The notes beneath the pieces were generated by a model. That model was not told where the DNA came from. It was given only the letters and a program-made list of their open reading frames with translations, and ran no database searches. A stretch of DNA of 64,000 nt, from positions 1,674,001-1,738,000 of the forward strand of contig NZ_RBKT01000001.1 of NCBI RefSeq assembly GCF_003633685.1, written 5' to 3'. Below are positions 25,562-34,038 of the stretch, piece by piece. Each line of letters starts with the position of its first letter. The first letter of the stretch is position 1. A program made the position numbers and the translations under genes. The stretch is from Micromonospora pisi. GTDB lineage: Bacteria > Actinomycetota > Actinomycetes > Mycobacteriales > Micromonosporaceae.

Positions 25562-26221
25562 GTGAACTGGCTCGACATCATCGGTTGGAGCGGCTCGGCG
25601 CTGCTGGTCTGGTCCCTGCTACAGACGCGGGTGCTCCGGCTGCGCGCGCTCAACCTGGTCGGCTCCCTGGTGCTGATCGGCTACAACGCCGCGCTCGGGG
25701 TCTGGCCCGGAGTCGGGCTCAACGTGGTGATCGCGATCATCAACGTCTGGTACCTCCGCCGGATGCTCGCCACCCGACACGACGAGCGGACCTACGAGGT
25801 GGTCGAGGTCGGCACCGGCGACGGCTTCCTCAACCACACGCTGCGCGTACACGCGGCGGACATCGCCCGGTTCAACCCCGAGTTCCGGTGGGGCGGCGCC
25901 GACCCGGACCGGTCGGCCTTCCTGGTCGTACGCGCCGACGAGGTGGTCGGGGTGGTGCTGGTGAACGGGGCCGGCGGGGACGTCGCCCGGGTCGAACTCG
26001 ACTACGTGACCCAGCGGTTCCGGGACTTCACCCCGGGCGAGTTCGTCTACCGGCGCAGCAGCCTCTTCACCAACCGCGGCTACCGGCGGGTGCTCACCCC
26101 ACCCGGCATGGTGGCGCCGTACTACGACCGGCTCGGCTTCCGCCGCGAGGGCGACTCGTACGTGCTCGACCTGCCGCCGGTCAGTCCCGGAGCCGGAGCT
26201 GGAGTACGTCCATCCGACTGA
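25562..26221 (+). CDS. YgjV-like membrane protein
   Basis: A 219-residue protein. Residues 1-65 hold about three hydrophobic helices ([51 protein letters not shown]), as in the YgjV family. Residues 75-205 are a soluble domain of about 130 residues, mixed alpha/beta, ending in [18 protein letters not shown], which resembles the end of GNAT acetyltransferases. TAACCT lies six bases before the GTG, so the mRNA is probably leaderless. The 3' end overlaps the convergent methyltransferase gene by 41 bases. Function is unknown. Confidence 0.7.
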   Translation: MNWLDIIGWSGSALLVWSLLQTRVLRLRALNLVGSLVLIGYNAALGVWPGVGLNVVIAIINVWYLRRMLATRHDERTYEVVEVGTGDGFLNHTLRVHAADIARFNPEFRWGGADPDRSAFLVVRADEVVGVVLVNGAGGDVARVELDYVTQRFRDFTPGEFVYRRSSLFTNRGYRRVLTPPGMVAPYYDRLGFRREGDSYVLDLPPVSPGAGAGVRPSD

Positions 26222-26876
26222 TCTCCGCGTTGGGGACCTCGTCGCTGACCGACCCCTCGTAGCTCGCCAGTACCTGGAACCGGTCGGCCGGCAGGTACGC
26301 GCGACCGGGATCGCCGACCAGGACCCGGGCCCCCCGGGCGGCCGCCCGCTCGAGGAAGGGCAGCATCCGTTGCGCCAGCCCTCGGCGATAGAAGACGTCG
26401 CCGGCCAGGACCAGGTCCACGCCGGCCCCGTCGCCGTCGAGCAGGTCACCGCCGGCCTGGCGCACCTGGATGTCGTTGGCGCGCGCGTTCATGCCGATCA
26501 CGGCCAGCGCGTACGGGTCGATGTCGTTGGCGGCCACCGTCGCCGCCCCGGCGAGCCCGGCTGCGATCGCGGCCAGACCGGAGCCGGACGCGAGGTCCAG
26601 CACCCGCCGGCCGGTGACGACATCCGGGTTGTCCAACACGTACCGGGCGAGTGCCTGCCCGCCGGGCCAGGCCGACGCCCAGTACGGCGGCGGCAGCACC
26701 GTCCCCGCCTCGGCCTCCATCCGGGCCCACCAGACGATCGCGTCCTCGGCCAGGTGCAGGCGTACCTCGGGCACGAAGGGCACCTCGACCAGGCGGAGTC
26801 GATCAAGCCCGCCGGACTCCGCGCCGGCCACCTTGCCCTCGAGATCGGCAAGCGGGTCCGCTGTCCGTCTCGTCAC
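26181..26876 (-). CDS. Class I SAM-dependent methyltransferase (METTL20-like)
   Basis: About 231 residues. After an N-terminal part with [20 protein letters not shown] and [14 protein letters not shown], the SAM-binding motif [20 protein letters not shown] and the acidic motif [14 protein letters not shown] appear. The WPGGQ(A)LAR segment before motif I is characteristic of the protein lysine methyltransferase group near METTL20/PrmA. The target may be a lysine in a protein. GTG 26876 or GTG 26882 could be the start; no ribosome binding site is seen. Confidence 0.8.
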   Translation of the reverse strand: MTRRTADPLADLEGKVAGAESGGLDRLRLVEVPFVPEVRLHLAEDAIVWWARMEAEAGTVLPPPYWASAWPGGQALARYVLDNPDVVTGRRVLDLASGSGLAAIAAGLAGAATVAANDIDPYALAVIGMNARANDIQVRQAGGDLLDGDGAGVDLVLAGDVFYRRGLAQRMLPFLERAAARGARVLVGDPGRAYLPADRFQVLASYEGSVSDEVPNAEISRMDVLQLRLRD

Positions 26877-27026
26877 CGACACAGCATGACGCAGCCGCAC
26901 CCCATCGGCACCGTTATTGGCCTCCTGTCGCCGAGCCGCGACTTCGCGTCGCATCAGGCGGGTCGGGCCGCTAGTGTCGGTGACGTGTGGGACGACCACC
27001 GTCGCACACCTGTTAAGGAGATTTGG

Positions 27027-27230
27027 ATGGCAACCGGCACCGTGAAGTGGTTCAACTCTGAAAAAGGCTTCGGCTTCATCGAGCAGGACGGTGGAGGGCC
27101 GGACGTCTTCGTCCACTACTCCGCCATCGACAGCCAGGGTTACCGCGAGCTCAACGAGGGTCAGCAGGTCGAGTTCGAGGTAACCCAGGGGCAGAAGGGT
27201 CCGCAGGCAGCGAACGTACGTCCGCGCTGA
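27027..27230 (+). CDS. Cold-shock domain protein
   Basis: A 67-residue single cold-shock domain with RNP1 (KGFGFIE) and RNP2 (VFVHYSAI), the standard nucleic-acid chaperone fold. AAGGAG lies six bases before the ATG. Its last 80 bases overlap, on the other strand, the 3' end of the DedA gene. Confidence 0.95.
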   Translation: MATGTVKWFNSEKGFGFIEQDGGGPDVFVHYSAIDSQGYRELNEGQQVEFEVTQGQKGPQAANVRPR

Positions 27231-27834
27231 GCCAGCGGCGACGGGCATTGAGCAGCACGACCCAGCCGACGGTCAGTCCGATTCCGACCGTGGCCAGCAT
27301 CGTGAACGACTCTCCGGGTAGTAGTCCCCCGAGCGAGTTCGCCGCAGTGCCCAGCAGCACGTACAGCCCGGCCCAGAGCGCGGCGCCCAACGCCGCGCAG
27401 GACACGAAACGGCGGTAGGACATCCGTAGACCGCCGGCGGCCAGTGGCAGCAACGCGTTGAACACCGGCAGGAACGGGGCAACCATCACCATCCGTCCGC
27501 CACCGCGGTTCAGGATGCCCTCGGCGGCGGCCCACCGCGCCTCGCCGATCCAGGTCCCGATCCGGCCGCGCCGGATCCGGTCACCGAAGTAGCGGCCGGC
27601 GAGGAAGCTCAACGACCAGCCGACCACGCAGCCGGCGATCACGCTGAGGTAGGCACCGGCGGGTCCGCCCGGTCGGCCGGTGCCCACCACAGCGAGCACC
27701 GCGATGTCGCCGGGCACCAGCACGCCCACCAGCGGAATGGTGTCCAGGAGCATGACCAGGCCCAGCCCGGTGAGGTACAGCACGATCGGTAACTCACCCA
27801 GTTGCGTCAACCAGTCACTCACGGCCGCCCCCAT
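27151..27834 (-). CDS. DedA family membrane protein
   Basis: A 227-residue integral membrane protein of the DedA/VTT group: [20 protein letters not shown], the conserved [14 protein letters not shown] and [20 protein letters not shown] with the usual re-entrant pattern. DedA proteins are involved in lipid carrier or envelope homeostasis. The last 26 or so residues are encoded opposite the cold-shock gene. The C-terminal tail ([20 protein letters not shown]) is hydrophilic. Confidence 0.85.
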   Translation of the reverse strand: MGAAVSDWLTQLGELPIVLYLTGLGLVMLLDTIPLVGVLVPGDIAVLAVVGTGRPGGPAGAYLSVIAGCVVGWSLSFLAGRYFGDRIRRGRIGTWIGEARWAAAEGILNRGGGRMVMVAPFLPVFNALLPLAAGGLRMSYRRFVSCAALGAALWAGLYVLLGTAANSLGGLLPGESFTMLATVGIGLTVGWVVLLNARRRWLSADVRSLPADPSAPGLPRTRPADPR

Positions 27835-28008
27835 GCCTCATGTATCCCACCGTAGGGGCGCTGGCAAGCGCGGACATCCGGGACAGACCCTCGACCGACG
27901 TCGAAAACCCCTGAACAGTCTCAGGGTGCTCCCCGATTTCCCGGTGGGAACCGAAACTGTCTCGCCATTGATTGCCGTCTCCGCCGGGAGCGGCTACGGT
28001 CAGCGGCC

Positions 28009-29118
28009 GTGGACGCTGACTTCCTCATCATCGGCGGTGGGATAGCGGGCGCCAGCGCGGGCTATCACCTGGCCGCGTACGGGCGGGTGATCCTGCTGGA
28101 GATGGAGTCGGTCGCCGGCTACCACGCGACCGGCCGTTCGGCGGCGCTCTTCTCGGAGTACTACGGGGGCCCGGTGGTCCGGGCGCTCACCTCGGCGAGC
28201 CGGTCGTTTCTGGACGCCCCACCGCCCGGTTTCAGCGCCACTCCCCTGTTGACCCCACGGGGGGTGCTGGCGCTCTCGCCGGCCGGCGAGGACGAGAGCT
28301 TCGACGCGGCGCTCGCCGACGAACTGGCCGCGCCGACCCCGGCCCGCGAGATCGACGTGGACGAGGTGCAGCGCTACTGCCCGATCGTCCGCCCCGGCCG
28401 CTACCACCGGGCGATGGTCCGCCCGGCCGCACAGGACATCGACGTGGACGCCCTGCATCAGGGATTCCTACGGGGGATCCGGGCCAACGGCGGCCAGGTG
28501 GTCCGCTCCGCACGGGTACGGTCGCTCACCCGACTGCCCGACGGCTGGCGGGCGGAGACCGGGGTCGGCCAGTTCACCGGAGCCCAGGTGGTCAACGCCG
28601 CGGGCGCCTGGGCCGACCAGGTGGCGGAACTGGCCGGGGTACGGCCGGTCGGGCTGACCCCGCTGCGCCGTACGGCGTTCCTGGTGGACCTGCCCGACGG
28701 CGTACGCGCGGAGCACTGGCCGATGGTGTCGGACGTGGCCGAGACGTTCTACTTCAAACCGGAGTCGGGGCGTCTGCTCATCTCGCCGGCCGACGCCACG
28801 CCGACCCCGCCGGGGGATGTCCGGCCGGACGACCTCGACATCGCGGTGGGCGCGGCCCGGGTCGAGGAGGCGACGACGCTGAGCATCCGGCGGGTGCACC
28901 ACGCCTGGGCCGGGTTGCGGACCGCCGCCGCCGATGACGTGCCGGTGGTCGGCCGCTCCGCCGAGGTGGAGGGGTTCCTCTGGTTCGCCGGGTTGAGCGG
29001 GTACGGGATGCAGGTGGCGCCGAGCCTCGGCCGGCTGCTGGCGGCGCTGGTGACCGGTGTCCCCCCGGCCGGCCCGCAGATCGATCCCACCCCGGTGGCC
29101 CCCAACCGCTTCCACTGA
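28009..29118 (+). CDS. FAD-dependent oxidoreductase (DAO family, D-arginine dehydrogenase-like)
   Basis: A 369-residue flavoprotein. DFLIIGGGIAGASAGYHLAA is the FAD-binding Rossmann motif, followed by HATGRSAALFSEYYGG, a segment typical of D-arginine dehydrogenase-like DAO enzymes. VNAAGAWADQVAELAG and GLSGYGMQVAPSLGRL close the FAD site. It probably oxidises a D-amino acid or related amine. TACGGT lies eight bases before the GTG, suggesting a leaderless mRNA. The stop is followed by the GC-rich repeat and hairpin at 29119-29263. Confidence 0.87.
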   Translation: MDADFLIIGGGIAGASAGYHLAAYGRVILLEMESVAGYHATGRSAALFSEYYGGPVVRALTSASRSFLDAPPPGFSATPLLTPRGVLALSPAGEDESFDAALADELAAPTPAREIDVDEVQRYCPIVRPGRYHRAMVRPAAQDIDVDALHQGFLRGIRANGGQVVRSARVRSLTRLPDGWRAETGVGQFTGAQVVNAAGAWADQVAELAGVRPVGLTPLRRTAFLVDLPDGVRAEHWPMVSDVAETFYFKPESGRLLISPADATPTPPGDVRPDDLDIAVGAARVEEATTLSIRRVHHAWAGLRTAAADDVPVVGRSAEVEGFLWFAGLSGYGMQVAPSLGRLLAALVTGVPPAGPQIDPTPVAPNRFH

Positions 29119-29142
29119 CCCCGCCGCACCTCACCCCCGACC

Positions 29143-29205
29143 CCCGCCGCCGCACCCCGCCGCGCCGCGCCGCCGCACCCCGCCGCGCCGCGCCGCGCCG
29201 CGCCG
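29143..29205. repeat. GC-rich tandem repeat
   Basis: A roughly 22-bp unit (CGCCGCACCCCGCCGCGCCG) occurs twice and then degenerates into CCGCG/CGCCG units. It consists only of G and C with a few A. It lies between the FAD-oxidoreductase stop and the hairpin repeat. Confidence 0.65.
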
Positions 29206-29210
29206 TAGGC

Positions 29211-29263
29211 GTTAGGAAGGGCCCCTTCCTCTACCAGAAGCGATAACAAGGGGCCCTTGCTTA
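29211..29263. repeat. Dispersed hairpin repeat, copy 2
   Basis: GGAAGGGCCCCTT (29215-29227) and AAGGGGCCCTTGC (29248-29260) form arms with one mismatch around a loop holding GCGATAAC. Same element as at 17287 and 48746. It lies downstream of the FAD-oxidoreductase stop. Confidence 0.8.
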
Positions 29264-29361
29264 CACCGGGGAGGGGCGGGGTGGGCGAGTTCGGCTGGGA
29301 GCGTATTCGCTGTCGGCAGAAGCAGAGCCGGTCGGGTCGGCGGTCCGCCTAGCGTGGGCGC

Positions 29362-30390
29362 ATGGACAGGACGGCATTGGTCATCGGGGCGACCGGGCAG
29401 GTCGGGCGCGCCACCGTACGCGCGCTGGTGCAGGACGGCTGGCAGGTCCGGGCCGGCTCCCGGGGTGGTCGGGGCGGCCCGCTGTGGCCGATCGACTGGC
29501 ACGTGCACCCGGTGGCGTTGGACCGGGAGGACGACGAGCAGTTGGTTGCCGCGGTCGGCGGCGGGGTGGACCTGGTGGTCGACACCGTGGCGTACGGCAC
29601 CCGGCACGCTCAGCAGTTGATCGACCTTGCCGACCGGATCGGGTCGGCGGTGGTGCTGTCGAGCGCTGCCGTCTACCTCGACGACCAGGGGCGGGGGTTC
29701 GGTGCGGACGGGGTCACCTTTCCCGTACCGATCGCCGAGACCCAGCCGACCACCGCGCCGGGGGTGGGCGACTACGCGGCGGAGAAGGCGGGCCTGGAAC
29801 GGGAACTGCTCGCCGCCGGGGCGATCCTGCCGACCACGCTGCTGCGCGCGGGCGCGATCCACGGGCCGCACACCATCCATCCGCGGGAGTGGCACTTCGT
29901 CAAGCGGGCGCTGGACCGCCGGCCGACCCGGGTGCTCACCTACGGCGGCGAGAGCCGCTTCCACCCGGTCTCGACCGCGAACCTGGCCGAGTTGATCCGG
30001 CTGGCGGCGGCCGAACCGGGTGCCCGGGTGCTCAACGCCGCCGATCCGGAGGCGCCGACCGTTCGGGAAATCGGTGCCGCGATCCACTCGGTGCTCGACC
30101 ACACCGCCGACGAGGTGCTGATCGACGGTCCGTCACCGGCGCCGCCGGTCGGCGAGACGCCCTGGTCGACACCGAAACCGGTGGTGTTGGACATGGGCGT
30201 CGCCGAGCGGAAACTCGGCTACCGACCGGTCACCGGTTATCTGGAGTCGCTGCCACGGACGGTGAGCTGGCTGGTGGACGCCACCCGGGACCGGGACTGG
30301 CGGTCGGTCTTCACCGACCTGGCGCACAACTACCGGACCGACTACTTCGACTACGCCGCCGAGGATGCCTGGCTGGCCCGGCACCGCTAG
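29362..30390 (+). CDS. NAD-dependent epimerase/dehydratase family protein
   Basis: A 342-residue extended short-chain dehydrogenase. ALVIGATGQVGRATVRALVQ is the nucleotide-binding motif, VVLSSAAVYLDDQG the central strand, and YAAEKAGLERELL provides the YxxxK catalytic pair. The C-terminal half has RFHPVSTANLAELIRLA. TAGCGT lies six bases before the ATG, suggesting a leaderless mRNA. The sugar or other substrate is not identifiable. Confidence 0.85.
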   Translation: MDRTALVIGATGQVGRATVRALVQDGWQVRAGSRGGRGGPLWPIDWHVHPVALDREDDEQLVAAVGGGVDLVVDTVAYGTRHAQQLIDLADRIGSAVVLSSAAVYLDDQGRGFGADGVTFPVPIAETQPTTAPGVGDYAAEKAGLERELLAAGAILPTTLLRAGAIHGPHTIHPREWHFVKRALDRRPTRVLTYGGESRFHPVSTANLAELIRLAAAEPGARVLNAADPEAPTVREIGAAIHSVLDHTADEVLIDGPSPAPPVGETPWSTPKPVVLDMGVAERKLGYRPVTGYLESLPRTVSWLVDATRDRDWRSVFTDLAHNYRTDYFDYAAEDAWLARHR

Positions 30391-30460
30391 TGGTCCCCAA
30401 GGGGTCCGCGGGGGCCGCCCGGGGCCCACGGGCGGCCGGCGGTGCCGGTTGCGCGGCGGT

Positions 30461-30673
30461 TCAGTTCTGCAGGTAGCCCTGGGAGACGCGGGCCTCGGCC
30501 AGCAGCCGGGCGAACGCGTCCGCGTTCCCCTCGACGAGCAGGGGCACGGTCGCCCCGCCACCGAGCGAGCGCAGGTAGTTGAACTCGACCGGGCCGATGT
30601 GGCGGACCTTGCCGCTGTCGTGCACGAGGAAGATCGGGCTGGGGTTCTGTGTGGTGCTCTGGATGAGATACAT
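30461..30673 (-). CDS. Small hypothetical protein next to an amidase
   Basis: A 70-residue protein with alternating hydrophobic residues (YLIQSTTQNPSPIFLVHDSG) then KVRHIGPVEFNYLRSLGGG and a C-terminal helix. It has no signal peptide or membrane segment. AAAGG precedes ATG 30673. It lies 28 bases after the stop of the amidase gene and is probably cotranscribed. I recognise no family; the pairing recalls phage lysis or tail genes, but this is only an impression. Confidence 0.7.
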   Translation of the reverse strand: MYLIQSTTQNPSPIFLVHDSGKVRHIGPVEFNYLRSLGGGATVPLLVEGNADAFARLLAEARVSQGYLQN

Positions 30674-30701
30674 GGGACGCACCTTTCTGGTCGTCGATCT
30701 C

Positions 30702-31301
30702 CTAGTCGTCGATGATCCATCTGTGCCGGGGCCGCTCCGGAACGGGAACGGGGGTTGCTGAGTCCTCGCCGGCGAGTTCCAGCGCCCGGGCGACGATGTC
30801 CGGCTTCTGAGCGATGATGGCGGGGCCGGGACACTGGGGGTGACCCCAGTTGACACCGTTCTCCGCCCCCATGCTGTGGTGGCCGAGACCCCGCCCGGAG
30901 GGACTGGTGGCGATCTGCAGGGGGATGTCGTAGATCTGGTTGGCGCGTACCAGCAGGCGCGCGTTCGCCTCGATCTGTTGTGCGGTGAGTGCGCCCGGAA
31001 CAAAACCCTCGTTCTCCACACTGAGCCACGTGGGGTTGCCGGACCGTTGTGCCCATGACCGGATGTCGGTGTCCACCATCTGCGCGATCCGGCCGTCCTT
31101 CGCGATCACGAAGTGCGACGAGACGCGGGCGGAGGGATTCTTCTGCCAGGCGATGGTGCCCTCGAAGTAGCCCTCGGCGATGTGCAGCACGATGCCGCGA
31201 TGTTCGACCATCCGGTCGGTGGCCTCATTACCGTTTCTGTCGCCGTCGCCCGAGTTGACGGTGGGGCCACGCCAGGTGGCGAGATCGGTCCAGAGTGCCA
31301 T
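30702..31301 (-). CDS. N-acetylmuramoyl-L-alanine amidase (endolysin-like)
   Basis: A 199-residue amidase_2/PGRP-fold enzyme that cleaves the bond between MurNAc and L-alanine. EHRGIVLHIAEGYFEGTIAW gives the first zinc histidine, SARVSSHFVIAKDGRIAQMV the core, and GHHSMGAENGVNWGHPQCPG the remaining histidine and cysteine ligands. There is no signal peptide, which is unusual for a host wall enzyme and usual for phage endolysins. GGGAGA six bases before ATG 31301 supports the start. The C-terminus is a short proline-rich tail. A small co-oriented gene follows. Confidence 0.85.
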   Translation of the reverse strand: MALWTDLATWRGPTVNSGDGDRNGNEATDRMVEHRGIVLHIAEGYFEGTIAWQKNPSARVSSHFVIAKDGRIAQMVDTDIRSWAQRSGNPTWLSVENEGFVPGALTAQQIEANARLLVRANQIYDIPLQIATSPSGRGLGHHSMGAENGVNWGHPQCPGPAIIAQKPDIVARALELAGEDSATPVPVPERPRHRWIIDD

Positions 31302-31446
31302 TGAATTCTCCCTATCGGCGCGCCTTAACCCGGAATGGATTGACAATGCCGATCGTCCAACCTGTCCGACTTGAGCGTATCGTCGCCCGCACGCCGCTGA
31401 CCAGGGAAAACGTGTGCCAACTTCTGTCGCGCGCGCGTCAGATCCA

Positions 31447-31467
31447 CTACCGGGGGAGTGCCGGTAG
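31447..31467 (-). terminator. Hairpin downstream of the transglycosylase gene
   Basis: CTACCGG and CCGGTAG pair around a 7-base loop, 60 bases past the stop of the minus-strand transglycosylase gene and before the amidase promoter region. Confidence 0.4.
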
Positions 31468-31527
31468 TCGATCTATAAACGATTCGATCAAAGGGGACGG
31501 TGGATCAGGAAGAACCGGGGAATCCGA

Positions 31528-32409
31528 TCAGAATGCCAGGCACTCGCACTCGGTCATCAACGTACGGACGTTGTCGGTGTACCGGATGTTCGAAACCTTC
31601 AGGTCGTACGTGCCGTCGGGCTTCTCCACGAGCACGGTGCCGGGGCCCATGTTGTACGAGGAGATGACCGCGTTCAACAGGCACGGGTCCACGTGGTCGA
31701 CACAGTCCGCCGGATCGATCGAGTAACCGAGCCCGCTCAGGTCACCGAGGTACCTGATCAACCAGGCCAGGTAGTTCGCCCCGAGCGTGGCGTTGTCCTG
31801 GTACTTCCGGATGTCGAGCGACTTGTCGAACCGGTTGTTCACCTGGTCCGCCGTACCCGGCATCACCTGCATCAGCCCGACTCCGCCGTCGCAGGCCTCG
31901 ATGTTGGACTGCCAGCCGCTCTCCTGCCAGGCGATCGCCTTGACCAGTGCGACCGGCACCTTGATCTCCGGCGCGGAGACCGGCCAGTAACTGACCCCGG
32001 CGGCGGTGGTCAACGCCGCCTTCACCTCTGCCCGGCTCGCCTGGGTGCCGACGTACTTCGGTGCGGTGCAGCTGGCCGGGGCGGGCTGGATCGCTGGCGG
32101 CGGCGGCACGTCCGCCTTCGGCACCTGCTTCGGCGGCGCCTTCGGCTTCGACGTCTTGGGCTTGCTGGTGGTCGCGCTCGGGGTGGGTGTCCGGCTCGGA
32201 CCGGCGCCCAGTCCCTCCGCCGTTGACCCGGTCGGCGCGGCGCTGGTGGGCTCCCCCGCGGACGGGCCCGCCGAGCCGTCGACGGTCACCCCGACCGGGG
32301 CGCCCACCGCCTCGACATCGCCGCTGTCCCCGCCACCGCAACCGGTCGCCGCGGCGACCAGGAGCAGAACACCCGCGGCCACACCGATCCGTCGCGTCCA
32401 TCCACCCAT
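31528..32409 (-). CDS. Lytic transglycosylase (SLT) lipoprotein
   Basis: A 293-residue secreted protein. The signal ends in the lipobox-like ATGC near residue 24; a 95-residue Thr/Ser/Pro/Lys-rich linker follows. The catalytic domain has AIAWQESGWQSNIE (catalytic Glu), VGLMQVMPGTADQVN and VISSYNMGPGTV, the GLMQ and YN motifs of Slt-type enzymes. It cleaves the glycan strands of peptidoglycan and should be lipid-anchored outside the membrane. GG-rich sequence lies before the ATG. Confidence 0.9.
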   Translation of the reverse strand: MGGWTRRIGVAAGVLLLVAAATGCGGGDSGDVEAVGAPVGVTVDGSAGPSAGEPTSAAPTGSTAEGLGAGPSRTPTPSATTSKPKTSKPKAPPKQVPKADVPPPPAIQPAPASCTAPKYVGTQASRAEVKAALTTAAGVSYWPVSAPEIKVPVALVKAIAWQESGWQSNIEACDGGVGLMQVMPGTADQVNNRFDKSLDIRKYQDNATLGANYLAWLIRYLGDLSGLGYSIDPADCVDHVDPCLLNAVISSYNMGPGTVLVEKPDGTYDLKVSNIRYTDNVRTLMTECECLAF

Positions 32410-32512
32410 CGGAGCCTCCCCCAGTCCGGTCCGAGCGCGAACCTTACAAGGTCAGGCGGCCGTCCGGGGGCCTCGACCGGCGGGGTTCACCGCCCTAACG
32501 GGCACGCCACCA

Positions 32513-33913
32513 TCAGCCGACCGGCCGGGGCGTTGCTGGTGGCTGGGCACGTACGGCCCGGTCCCGGGTGGCCCAGGCGACCATGAAGACCACCGTCCAC
32601 AACGCCCCCAGCAGGATCGAGGTGACCGTCTCGCTCGCCGAACTCCAGCCGACGTAGAGCCGGGCCGCCGCGATCATGAACACCCCCACCGCCGCCGACG
32701 TCCAGGCCGCCACCGCGAACGGCCACCGGCTCTGGCGGGCCAGCAACCAGGCGAGCGTGCAGAGACTCGCGGTCACGATCACGTTCTGGTTCGGGAAGGA
32801 GGTCACCGTCGCACCGACCAGGGTCGGGGTGCGCTGACCCGGCTGGGTGAGGTCCGCCACCAGGGCGAGCAGCACCAGTGGCAGGGACGCCCCGACCGTG
32901 CCCACCACGCTGACCAGATCCGCCTGCCAGGGCCGCGACCGCCAGCCGACCAGCACCGCGACCAGGGCCACCGCGATGATCAGGAACGATCCTCGGAAGA
33001 TGTTGAGCACGGTGACCGCGGCGTCGACCGTACCCTCGGCCCGCTGCTGGGTGAACCAGTCCGCGATCGCGTGGTCGACCACGTACAGGCCGCTCTGGTG
33101 GACCACCACGTCGACCAGGTAGGCCAGCACGAGCCCGCTGGCGAAGAGCAGACCCAGCCCGGCGGCCAAGTTGATCAACAATGTCCAGCCGGGGCCGATG
33201 TGCATCGCGAGCAGGAAGAACAACACACCGTACCGGCCGGCGAGCCAACGTACCGGCGGGAGCGCCCGAGCCCGACCCAGCAGCGCCCGTACCGGATCGG
33301 GATTGCGGCCCAGCCAGCGCCCGACCAGGACGATCACCACCACCGCGACCAGCAGCACCAGCACCGCCCCGGTCGCCTTGCCGAGATAACTGGAAACGGT
33401 CTCGTACGACTCACCGGCCAGGTAGCCGACCACCACCGAGCCGCCGACCCAGCTGACCACCCCGGCCAGGTTCCACGGAGCGAACCGCCGGTACGGCATC
33501 CCGGCGTTCCCGGCGAGCCGGGGAACCAGGGTCCGGGCGTACGCGATCCAACGCGCCACCAGCACCGCCCGCCCGCCGAGCCGGTCGAGCATCTCGTCCG
33601 CCTTCGCCCAACGGCGCGTGCCGATCCGCTGCCCCCACTTGCTGGCCCGCAGCCTCGGCCCGTGCCGACGACCGCTGCGGAACGCCACCGAGTCACCGAG
33701 CAGCGCCGAGGAGATCATCACCACCAGCGCCGTGCCAAGATCCAGCGTGCCGGTGTACGCCAGGAACCCGACCAGCAGCAGGGTCGCCTCGCTCGGCACC
33801 AGCAGCCCCAGCACCAACAGCCCGGTCTCCCCCGCGACCAGTGCCGCCGCAACAAGGTAGACCAGCAGCGGCGGCAGCTGTTCCAACAGCTTCACCACCG
33901 AATGCATATCCAC
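32513..33913 (-). CDS. DedA-PAP2 fusion membrane protein with a degenerate PAP2 site
   Basis: A 466-residue membrane protein. Residues 1-200 are DedA-like (GLLVPSEATLLLVGFLAYTG, RWIAYARTLVPRLAGNAGMP). Residues 230-445 have the helical layout of PAP2 phosphatases, but the catalytic signatures are altered: the expected PSGH is TSFPNQNVIVT, the expected SR...H is AARLYVGWSSASET, and the KxxxxxxRP motif is replaced by ADLTQPGQRTP. The PAP2 half should therefore lack phosphatase activity. The GTG start at 33913 has a GGGG-rich upstream region. It is divergent from typA. Confidence 0.85.
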   Translation of the reverse strand: MDMHSVVKLLEQLPPLLVYLVAAALVAGETGLLVLGLLVPSEATLLLVGFLAYTGTLDLGTALVVMISSALLGDSVAFRSGRRHGPRLRASKWGQRIGTRRWAKADEMLDRLGGRAVLVARWIAYARTLVPRLAGNAGMPYRRFAPWNLAGVVSWVGGSVVVGYLAGESYETVSSYLGKATGAVLVLLVAVVVIVLVGRWLGRNPDPVRALLGRARALPPVRWLAGRYGVLFFLLAMHIGPGWTLLINLAAGLGLLFASGLVLAYLVDVVVHQSGLYVVDHAIADWFTQQRAEGTVDAAVTVLNIFRGSFLIIAVALVAVLVGWRSRPWQADLVSVVGTVGASLPLVLLALVADLTQPGQRTPTLVGATVTSFPNQNVIVTASLCTLAWLLARQSRWPFAVAAWTSAAVGVFMIAAARLYVGWSSASETVTSILLGALWTVVFMVAWATRDRAVRAQPPATPRPVG

Positions 33914-34038
33914 CCCCGGACCACGCCGGCCAGCATGACAGCCCGGTACGACCCCATGACAGCAGTTTGAGGGAGATCCCGACCACCTCTGGGGTGACCC
34001 CGACGCAAAGCCGCATGGGCAGGAGGGAGGATAGAGGT

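Noticed and set aside
29143-29205. Possible CRISPR or functional satellite
   Set aside because: Units are short, adjacent and without spacers, so it is only GC-rich slippage sequence.
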